Below, in pieces: positions 12,293 through 24,200 of a DNA stretch of 64,000 bases. This stretch comes from Scolanthus callimorphus. Lineage: Eukaryota; Cnidaria; Anthozoa; Actiniaria; Edwardsiidae. Made by a program: the position numbers and the translations under genes. Each line of letters begins with the position of its first letter. Within the stretch, counting starts at the first letter, position 1. The stretch spans positions 3,768,978 through 3,832,977 of the forward strand of contig CM066923.1 in the NCBI GenBank assembly GCA_033964015.1, read 5' to 3'. Under the pieces are notes generated by a model. The model ran no database searches. It worked only from the letters and a program-made list of their open reading frames with translations, and was not told where the DNA came from.

Positions 12293-15200
12293 CTGGAAAG
12301 GAAAAATACAAACATACCTTTTACAGATCTGTAACGAAACAGGTAGTTTTAGCTTGACGAACAAACCCTGTTATAAAACCAAATAATGAGCTCGAGTCTC
12401 GGTCGCTTGCTAACTTAATGATGCCACCTATTAGATACCGAACTGTTTATACTAGAGCAGATTTCGTATGACTGTGAAAAGTACCGTGACAAAGTTGTTC
12501 CGCGCCGCGACCGTACCGCGACTACGCGATTTCATTGGCGATTTCATTTACAGCAGGCCATGTTTCGTACCGCCACCGCGACAGTACCGCGCCGTACCGC
12601 GGCACTTTTCACAGTCATACGAAATCTGCTCTATTAATTTCCGAGATGTCGGTGCGAGGAACGTTTCTGATTGGCTCATTTTTCGCGTCTAAATTCCCGG
12701 CTATTTTAGCGCGCGTGTTTGTGACACAGGAATCCCACAACAAATACAATACTTTTGCTGAGATACGAATATGAAGATTACGATCACACCTATCCATGGG
12801 AAAAGCTGAATTTCCCAAGGCACATGCATTCGGAAGTGTTCGGAATTCGCAAGGATAGCCATGGCAAATCCGAACACTTCACAAGCTTTTAACCATGGGA
12901 AATTCAGCGTTTCCCATGGTTGGGTTTACCGTTGTGACACAGCAGCCGTTGTTAATACTTACAGCAGTTGAATTCGTCACTCATGTCGTGGCAGTCGTAG
13001 GTTCCGTCACAGCGTTTGATCATCGGAAGACAAAGCCGGTTACCATCACACAAGAACCCCGAACAAGACGAAGGGTTTATTGTCGGAGCTAGAAAAAAAA
13101 AAGAAAATACATGGACTCACACTCAAATAGGGCAGCAAAAAAGAAAACATCAAGTATGCCGCCTTGTTTTAAAATCATCAAAACCACCATTACCACCCTA
13201 CATCACCTAAATGAACACCCTGTCTCACTGCTACTATCATCATCCAACATACTTCTCATCACCATACCACCCTACATTACCTAAATGAACACCCTTTCTC
13301 ATCGCTACTATCATCATTCAACATAACACTCTCATCAACATTACCACCCTACATCACCTAGGTGAACACCCTGTCTCACCGCTACCATCACTACAATGCT
13401 CGCTGTCACCATCTTTGTCAGCGCACCTACCGCTACCATCATTACCATCCTACGTCACCAACGTGAACACCCTGTCTCATCGCTACCATCACTACAATGC
13501 TCCTGCCACCATCCTTGTCAACACACCTAGCGCTCCCATCATCATTACCATTCTACATCATCTACGTGAATACCCTGTCTCATCGCTACCATCGCTACAA
13601 CGCTCGCTGCCACCATCTTCATCAACACACCTACTGCTCTCATCATCTTTATCACCCTACATTACCTACCTGAGCACCCTGTCTCATCGCTACCATCGCT
13701 GCACTGCTTGATGCCATCGCAAAAGAATCGGGACAGGATGCAGGAGCCATCGCGACACTGGTACTGATATGGAGCACATGTAGGCCGAGGAGAAGGAGTG
13801 CCTGGAGAAAAATAGAATTATGTAGTGGCCAAACAAGGAAACGTGTCTCGGACATTAAATAAAGTAAAGTGAAGCTCCTGTTTGTGTGCCATAAGAAACA
13901 TTTCTTTAAGCCCGGGCTACAAAATTTGTTGCGCGCAACAATGTTTCCCGCGCGTCTAAACAGGGAAACATGAAGGAAACATGTTTCCGGCTACAATCCT
14001 GCGCGCTACATGTATCAATCATTTTATTACTATAACATAACAACAAGGTTTTTACACTTCTGCCCGCGGGTAGCTAGAGCTAATCGAGGCGAGCAGTTAG
14101 GGAAAAATATCGTATCGAGCTAAAACGTGCGAAAAAAAAATAGAACAAATCGAGAGAGACAAAAAAGAACAACTGTTTCAAGATGTAGCATTTTAAGATT
14201 TGTTGGTAGAGATATACGTGCAGCATAAATAAGGGGGAAAAAGGACTGGTTTACAGCAGATGATCGTGAGAATTAAGTTTAGGTAATACAGACATCGTAT
14301 CAATATATAAATATCCTCAGTTTGCAGTACACGCAATAGTAATGTGTGGATTGATTTGTTTTTCGCGCGGACAAGTTGAATTAAGAACACCGAGAGACCT
14401 ACCACGACACTGCGCCGGTTGCTCATCCCATCCAGCAGGGCAATCAATGACTCCGTTACACAGCCAAGTGCGTGAGATACATGAGCCAAACGGACGGTAG
14501 AAACATCGAATCCATCCCGCGGGACAAGACGAGGGACGCGTGGGCATAGTGGTAGTGGGGTATGGTGGCCGTACAGCTGAAATGAATCGGGATGAATAGA
14601 GTTAACGTTGGCTCTCACAACATACTCAAAGTAAAACGCATGCAAAACATATCAAAAGGGGTGCTCTAGACTCGTCTCCAGGCTTGTTTTGGTTGCGCTG
14701 CTTGTCGGTTAGTAACGTCTCAATAGCGCGCGATGAAAACTATTTCGAGCCTTCTTTAAAGAGCCTGTGTCAGCCGCCATTTTGACAGCATAGCAACATA
14801 CCAAGTCGGAGAAAGCATCCATTTCCATCGGCTGATATAGAGAATATAGAGCAATGTTCTCGATTGAATTTAGTAAATCAAATCTGAAACTATATTTTTA
14901 GATATTTAATAAGAGATTTCTACACGTAATTCGTCTTCTAATATTGAACGAAAACAATACCAAAGGAGAGGCTGAGACGGGCTCTTTAAGTGATCAATAA
15001 AGAATTAAAAGCTTACTGCATCCAATCTCGTCCGAATAGTCCCCGCAGTCATTTCGTCCATCGCACCGCTGACTATTACTAACGCAGCGTCCATTGGAGC
15101 AACTGAATTCCCAGTAATGACACGGTCTCGAGCTACCTGTGGGTCTTAGAGTCGTGCCTGCAAGTTTAAAATGAAAATTTGCAAGAGAAAAAAAACGTGA

Positions 15201-18200
15201 CAATCATATTTTTAAAGTACACTTCTGCTTGCCGCATGTCGATGGAACACTAACGTTTTCAATGGGAAAAAGAAACCAGCGTTATTCAAACAACTGGCTC
15301 TGTTATTCTCCGTCAAAATCAAGCGGTAGCGGTCTCATATTCCTTTGAATGAGCTCACAGTACAGTAAAAACCCGCATATAAGAACCTGGATTTTAAGAA
15401 CGTGTTATGTGAACCCCATGTTTCCTTGTATTTTCAAATCATATAAGAACCTGTTTTAGGCTAAAATTCTAGGTTCTTATACGCGGGTTTTTACTGTATT
15501 TCGGCCCTACTGTTGTTGTGCATACAGAATAAATGGAAAATGTCCAGAAGGGTTTCGAAAACGTAATATGCGTTGCAGCTGAACAGTCATGTGCTTGTTA
15601 TTTTGCTACGAGCCTATGAATAGACCTCTAGTTTCCCAAGGGTTAATCAACCGAGAATGACTGGAGGGCAAGATTACAGATCAGATTTCAATTTTTCTTT
15701 GCTCTCCAGTACAACCACGTGACAGACGAACTGCAAAATGCCTATTCAAATGAACCCAATATACACTAAATTCGAACCATAGAAACACGAAACCCAAATA
15801 ATCTAACGGAGAAAATCAAAAACAAATTCTGGTTTGTATTTAACAATTTGTTTCGTGCGTCTGTAATAGATGAACAGATGACGCCATAGCGCGTCAAGAG
15901 CAACAACGTACGCCTAAAGGTTCCTGGCCACTTGCGTCGTTTGTAAGATCTGACGCCACCTAGATATTAGCGTAAGCTACCATAGGTTAATGTATTTAAG
16001 ACAGGTTTTTTTCACAACTTCGAGCAACGTTTGGCCAAAAATACTGTTACTCAATGATTTCTATCCTAATTTGTAGATTTGTGGTCCACTTTTCGAAATA
16101 TCACAGAGGAGGCAGAGGACTTGGTTCGCACCGCCACAGAAATAAGCGTTGAAAAATGGAAAAATTCTATAGAATCTATATAGGCTGTGATTGACATCAC
16201 CATTTTAGGTGCGACAAATACGTCTATCTGTGAAAACAAAAAATCATTTTCTCAGCTTCCTCTGGAAATTTTTTACCGGCGCGATAATACACGAACACTA
16301 CCATGAATACCTTTCAAATGAGACTAAATTCAAAGCAACAACTTTTTTTTATTTCGAGTAACAATATTTTTTGCCGCTTTCTGGCAATATTGCTCGAAGT
16401 TCTAAAAAATCTGTCTTAAGTATTAAGTAATTAAGCCTCGAGACGCAGTGGCGTGACTGCTTTTCGTGACACTCTATGACGTCTTCTATGCAACTATTAA
16501 AGTACAGACGCACGGTAAAATGATTTTTTTTTTCTGAAGATAAAAAGCCTAAACAGCGCGCGCATTTTAAACTCGGTTTTGCTAGCATGCGCGCGCTATG
16601 ACGTCAAGAGTGCATGTGTACTGTCGACCAATCAGAACGCGCGTTTTGCTAGTGTTGTTGTCGATAGCCCCTTACCGCATGACTGTTCATCTGAATAGTC
16701 CCCACAGTCATTGACACCATCACATACGAGCCTGTAGTACACACAGCGGCCATTCCAGCACGTGAATTGCCATGCGCTACAGTTAGTGCTGGGTGTCCAT
16801 GGACGAGTGGTCCAAGGACGGCGTGTTGTATCTGAGAGAGAAAAACGACGAAATTATTCTATGGGCTAGTTTTCAATTAGCTTTACAAGGTCGTTAATAT
16901 TAACATATTAGACAAACGAGACATAAAATGGGCTGTTACAAAAAAAAACTCCCCCCCCCCCCCAAATCGAGGAACTGTGGAATTTCCACAGTGTCAGTGA
17001 TTTCGACTGTAGAATTTCCACAGTGTCTGTGATTTCGACTGTAGAATTTCCACAGGCCCAAAAGAGAATGAGGAATTTCCACAGAGATTGCTGCAAATTT
17101 CCACAGGGGTTGTGCAGGAGTCTGGAATTTCCACAGGGGTAGAGCAATTTTTGAAAATTTGGAGTTCCTCGATAGGGGAGTACAAACGTTTTTTTTTAAC
17201 AGCCAAATTCCACAACTTGTCGCGCAACATTCTAGCCGTTGATAGGTTTTGATGATGTTGCGCTTGTTATATGACAAGTTAAGGATTGTGTCTCGATTTC
17301 GCGGCAATTGCGTTACTTGTACTTACATGTGCAGTTCCGTTCGTCTGAACCATCACCACAGTCATTGTCCCTGTCACACTTCCACCCACGGTTGATGCAC
17401 TGTCCGTTGTCGCACGTGAACTGAGTCAAGGAACACGATGAGTTACCTGAGATTGATATGCGGTAGAAATGTTTGAGCGGTTGAGTGCAACTCAACTTTA
17501 AGTTGTTTATACAGAGGGCTAGGACTCCGGGACCTCACTTTAAAATTACTAAACAGAAGATATATCATAGCCTGCTCTCTAAAAAACGCGAAAGCAATAT
17601 ATGATTTTTGGGGCGCGCGGGATTCCTGTGTCGCGGAAAAGAGAGCCGGCAACCACAGCCCACTATATGTTGTGTCCCGTTCGCTTACAGGAGCGGCGGA
17701 GCACCCTCGGGGTGCCGAAGAGGCAAAAAAATGAAAAAAAAGCGCCCGTAGTTCGGTTTCAACGAGCTAGTTATCTTGCAAATAACAGAAACAAAACAGA
17801 AACTAAAAGGACACGATTCTGTTCTTCCGTTCCTTTTCTAGCTTCTTTACGTGTAAATACCGAAATCATGTCTAGCTTCAAAAAGTGGGGAAAATGAAGT
17901 GAACACGTAATTTTCGTGCGCGAAAACACTTTGTGAAAATTGTGAAAAGCGCCCGTAGTTCGGTTTCAACGAGCTAGTTATCTTGCAAATAACAGAAACA
18001 AAACAGAAACAAAAGGACACGATTCTGTTCTTCCGTTCCTTTTCTAGCTTCTTTACGTGTAAATACCGAAATCATGTCTAGCTTCAAAAAGTGGGGAAAA
18101 TGAAGTGAACACGTAATTTTCGTGCGCGAAAACACTTTGTGAAAATTGTGAAAAGCGCCCGTAGTTCGGTTTCAACGAGCTAGTTATCTTGCAAATAACA

Positions 18201-21200
18201 GAAACAAAACAGAAACAAAAAGGACACGATTCTGTTCTTCCGTTCCTTTTCTAGCTTCTTTACGTGTAAATACCGAAATCATGTCTAGCTTCAAAAGTGG
18301 GGAAAATGAAGTGAACACGTAATTTTCGTGCGCGAAAACACTTTGCGAAAATTGTGAAAAGCGCCCGTAGTTCGGTTTCAACGAGCTAGTTATCTTGCAA
18401 ATAACAGAAACAAAACAGAAACAAAAAGGACACGATTCTGTTCTTCCGTTCCTTTTCTAGCTTCTTTACGTGTAAATACCGAAATCATGTCTAGCTTCAA
18501 AAAGTGGGGAAAATGAAGTGAACACGTAATTTTCGTGCGCGAAAACACTTTGTGAAAATTGAGAAAAGCGCCCGTAGTTCGGTTTCAACGAGCTAGTTAT
18601 CTTGCAAATAACAGAAACAAAACAGAAACAAAAAGGACACGATTCTGTTCTTCCGTTCCTTTTCTAGCTTCTTTACGTGTAAATACCGAAATCATGTCTA
18701 GCTTCAAAAAGTGGGGGTGCTCGTACCTCCTGCTCCCTGGGTCCGCCGCCTATGCGCTAGAAAATGAAGCCCGCTCATTGGCCAACTCATGAGTTCTCAG
18801 TTGTCTTTCCCCCCGCTACACAGGAATCCCGCGCGCCAAAAAAAACAGGCTACTCAAATGTTCTTCCAAAAAGGGAAGCCTTATATCTCCACTAAAATCC
18901 GCCCCTGAGTTGGCGATGTGACGTCACGACGCTTATATCTCCACTAAAATCCGCCCCTGATTTGGCGATGTAACGTCACGACGCTTATATCTCCACTAAA
19001 ATCCGCCCCTGATTTGGCGATGTAACGTCACGACGCTTATATCTCCACTAAAATCCGCCCCTGATTTGGCGATGTAACGTCACGACGCTTATATCTCCAC
19101 TAAAATCCGCCCCTGATTTGGCGATGTAACGTCACGACGCTTATATCTCCACTAAAATCCGCCCCTGATTTGGCGATGTAACGTCACGACGCTTATATCT
19201 CCACTAAAATCCGCCCCTGATTTGGCGATGTAACGTCACGACGCTTATATCTCCACTAAAATCCGCCCCTGATTTGGCGATGTAACGTCACGACGCTTAT
19301 ATCTCCACTAAAATCCGCCCCTGAGTTGGCGATGGTACGTCAGTCAATCTCCTATACTCACCGCAGGACGGTGGCTCGTCTGAGAAGTCCCCGCAGTCAT
19401 TATCCCCGTCGCATACCCAGCTACGCGAGATGCACCGGCCATTGCGGCAATGGAAGGATGTGTTCGAGCGACAGGAACCAGGAGTTGGGCTGGAAGTAGG
19501 CGCTGAAACCAATAAAAAGAACAAGATGGTGAGAATAATTATTCTCAATGGATCGACAAAGAGGACGTATGTACAATAGAACTAGGAAGAAATAAATCAA
19601 CTCGCTGCGTTTGTAAAAGGAGATGCTTCGGCAAGTGCCTTTATCTAGGCAATGAAACTATACAATATCAAAATCTCACGCTTACAAGCATGTGAGCTTG
19701 GCGCTCAGTCAGAGAGATGCGCTTCATTTAAAACTTCAATAATCATCATTTTTGATGGAGGGGAGTTCGCAGGATGAGGAAGACGATGCTGCTATTGGCT
19801 GATTGCATTTTCTTTCCGCACCGGGATGGGCGATTTTTTTATTTACGCCCACTTCATGGAAAAAGAATTTATGGTGGTGCGAACCCTCAACCCTGTGCAA
19901 ATAACCTATTCATAACCCTACTTCTTACACATGAGCTACGAGAGAGTTCGCAGGTCAACATGCTCCTTTTAATTCCCTCGTAGAACGAGAATATGTGAAT
20001 CATAAGGAATATTTATACTAGCTAGCCGCCATCTTGAAGTGGGCGTAAAAAATAAATTCGCCCGGGATGGTCGAGGTCCGGACAATTCCAAGGGAAGGGG
20101 TCTATCTGAGCCCTGGCATTGGTTGGAGGAGTCGAGGAGGGGGGAGGGTCTGTCTAATCTGTGGAAAAGGGGGTGTTTCCCAGGGGGGGTACTCGGAGAT
20201 AAAAATGACGGGGAGGTCCGACGTATTTTTTTGGGTATGAAATTTGTCGTAAAAGCATTTTTTTGGGTTGAAAATTCTACCTGGTATGTTTTTGCGGTTG
20301 AAAAATTCGCGGGTATGTTTTGGGGTTGAAACTTCTGACAGGCGAGTAGTTGATCATCAAAATACTAGGCTATTTTCGGGCAACATAAGCAGCTCAGCAT
20401 CATGTGTATGCTGGTATTAAACAGCCTTTTTAGGCTAAAAAAAGTTGGGTATTTTTTGGGGTATAAAATTATGGGGGCAGGTATTTTTTTGGGTATACAA
20501 TTTATAGCTCAGGTATTTTTTGGGTATGAAATTTGGAGCTCCGTCGGACCCCCCCGTCATTTTATATCTAAGTACCCCCCCTGGGGGGTGTTTAGGCAAC
20601 CTGGAAATCCCAAGGGAGGGGGTGTTGATATTCCAGGGGTGGGGGGCGAGGACCTCTGGAAATTGCCGGGGGGACTCCCCCCGTGGGAAAAAAGTGCGAT
20701 CAGCCATTGTTACCGACCCCTCTACCGTTATAGCCGTCTTTGAATCCATTAAAAAGGTGCATGTAATGTGCGCACGCCTCTAAGGGATGTTTTATTTGGC
20801 CAAATTGACGCTTTTTTGAATAAATAATCTCCCTTTTCACAAAATCAACAGCTTAATGTACATCTAGTTCCCAGTCCCTACCTGGTGTACAACCCCTCTC
20901 GTCCGAGCCATCCCTGCAATCATCATCAAAGTCACAAACCCATCGTACGGGGATACACCGCTGGTTAGCACAGCGGAACTGATTGGAGGCACAGGATGCG
21001 AAAGCTGAAGAGAATAATAAATGGAATTACTGGAATCAACAAGCAACAGTTGTTGAATACGGGACCTTCGCTACGTACGTTGTCTTCTGTGCGACTTCGG
21101 CACGTAGGAAAGTACCATATACCTCTTTCATAATGGCCGCCGCTCACTACATGAGGCATTAAAACTTTCAGGCTCAGGGGTTTAACAATACGTTTTGTAA

Positions 21201-24200
21201 CAGGCTTAGTTTTTGGAAGTAGGCGGCTGGGTTTCGTGGCCAAATACGAAGGGCGTAAGGCCTGATATGAGCCTTCTAGGGGATTACAGAGGGCATACCC
21301 CCGGGAAATTTTGAAATTTCGGTAGCAGAAAAGGCGTTTTCCTGCATTTGAGAGCAAGATAATAAGCATATTCATGTATTTTATTGCTTTAATATTGAAG
21401 TAATAATGAAGTTGCCGGCGGTCAGCAGTGAAGTAGACGGCGGTTCACCACCGGCAGCCGCCTTCTATTAAAACCCCTGATACCCCCATTTGAGAGTTTA
21501 GTTGAGTTCGGCTGACAACGCAGACTAGAATTTTAAAGACGTGTTTGACTGGCAAGTACAGAACGCAGAAAATGACAGTTGTATTGAAAAATAGGAAATG
21601 AGGAAATTGGCACAACACTCACTGCAGTTTCTCTCGTCAGACATGTCTCCACAGTCATTGTCGTGATCACACAACCATGATCGGCGGATGCAGCGCCCGT
21701 TACCGCACGTGAACTGGGTTGGGCTGCAAGAATTGTACGCTGAAGAGAAAGGGCAACAGAAATGAGTTGCTAAATGTAGTAAAACAAGTCAAACTTTCCC
21801 TGGTCAGACTATATTTCAGCATAGTACGAGATACCTTCTGTCATGAAGTGTAACCTACAAAAACAAAACACCCAAATACCAATAAACGGAGGGTTGATCT
21901 TGAACATCTAATTTCGAATTTCTTTCCCAAGTCGGATGCTTTCTTTATGACATTTTTTCTAGCAAACTATAATGTCGGACAAACGTCTTGAGGCACTTCG
22001 ACATTGACCTATTATTATTCTTCAAACTCATCACTCGCCCTCCCTCCCCTCCCTTAACAATGATGTTTAGGACTAACAAAACTTACTTTAACCCCTTACT
22101 CCAACATTGTAAAGGGGGGAGGGGAAATGTAAGGCGTCTTTTAGAAAAGCGGATTTTAGCCGAAAGGCTCTAAAAGCCGACAGTGTCTCAACGACTTTGT
22201 TGACCTCGAGTGTTGATTACTTACGGCAGTTTTTCTCGTCTGAATTATCTCCGCAGTCGTTGTCATGGTCACACCTCCATCTTCCAGAAATGCACTTGCC
22301 ATTAGTGCACTTAAACTGACCTGGGGCGCACGTTCCGGCTGAAGAAACAAGGAAAGCAATTTCCTTTAAGTGATGATAAAAGATGTTTAGGTGATAAAGA
22401 TTAGGAGGAGGAGGGGAAGGACGAATGAAGAGAGGAGGCGGAAAAGGAGAAGTGGGATAAGGAGGGGAAGAGAAGAAGGAGGAGGAGGGGAAGAGAAGAA
22501 GAAGGAGGAGGAGGAGGAGGAGGAGGAGGAGGAGGAGGAGGAGGAGGAGGAGGAGGAGGAGGAGGAGGAGGAGAATGAGGGGCAAGGGAAGAGAAGAAAA
22601 ACGAAGAGGAGAAGGGGGAGGAGGGCGAAGAGGATCGTTTCCCAAAATTTCTGTTCCGCTTACTTTGAAGCTCTTGAAATAAATCCTACAAGGCATGTGG
22701 TTTGCAAAAACTTACTTTCCTGAAGAGCAGTAACCTACTTTTGGGATGCACTTATATTTCATTGCAAAACATCGCAAGGTTAGGGATTGGAGCGCAATTG
22801 TTTCCAAAAAGGTCCATTGCAGATAGGAACAAGTTGACAGGAACATTTGTTCCTTTTCACCCAAATGAGCATAGTCCAGTAACTATTGTCTAAATATAGT
22901 CGCATGACTCATCATCGGGTGAGTAATTGGCATACTTATAGTTCATTGGGCATTTAGGTTGAAACCTCGTACTCGTCACTCCCGTTATACACCCATAAAC
23001 GCCAATCCGACGAATACAATGTTTACGATGCATGAATATTAATAAAGTAGCTAGTTGCAAAATTGGCTGTTTTCTCTCAAAGCCCAGGGTATGGGGGATA
23101 AAGCGGGTACCACGGGCACAGCTCGATCTGATTAATAAGTATTTATAGTTCATTTGGTCATTTGAGTTGAACTTGATACCCGCCATACACTCCATAAACG
23201 CCATATCCGATCATTTCAAAGCAAGAATGCAAAATGTTTCGATATGCTAAACTGGGTGTTTTCTCTCAAAGCCCAGGGTATGGGGGATAAAGCGGGTACC
23301 ACGGGCACAGCTCGATCTGATTAATAAATATTGATAGTTCATTTGGTCATTTGAGTTGAGCTTGATACCCGCCATACACTCCATAAACGCCATATCCGAT
23401 CATTTCAAAGCAAGAATGCAAAATGTTTCGATATGCTAAACTGGGTGTTTTCTCTCAAAGCCCAGGGTATGGGGGATAAAGCGGGTACCACGGGCACAGT
23501 CGATCTGATTAATAAATATTTATAGTTCATTTGGTCATTTGAGTTGAACTTGATACCCGCCATACACTCCATAAACGCCATACCCGATCATTTCAAAGCA
23601 AGAATGCAAAATGTTTCGATATGCTAAACTGGGTGTTTTCTCTCAAAGCCCAGGGTATGGGGGATAAAGCGGGTACCAGGGCACAGTTCGATCTGATTAA
23701 TAAATATTGATAGTTCATTTAATAATAATTTAATAATTTAATATTTATAAATAAATTTTTTTATAATAATAATAATAATAAAAATGATGATGATGATTAT
23801 TTATTATTATTTCTAATAATATAATAATAATATATATTATTATTAATATTATATAATAATATTAAATTATTATTTCAAATAATAATAATAACACTAATAA
23901 AAATTATTATTATTATTAGTATTATTATAATATAATAATATATAATAATATATTATAGTATAATAATATAATATACTAATAATATATATATTATTATAAT
24001 ATTATATAATAATATTAAATTACATTTTCAAATAATAATAATAATAATAATAACAATAATAAAAATTATTATTATTATTATTATTATATAATAATATATT
24101 ATAATATACTTATATAATATAATAATAATATATATTATTATTATATTATATAATAATAATAAATTACATTTTCAAATAATAATAATAATAACAATAATAA

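Noticed and set aside
18885..19340. CRISPR-like array
   Set aside because: Units are directly tandem with no unique spacers, and the genome is eukaryotic. The same holds for 33052-33840.
22217..22723. Long poly-Glu and poly-Leu ORFs
   Set aside because: Produced by the (GGA)n microsatellite; the only real coding part is LDLa exon 22225-22338.
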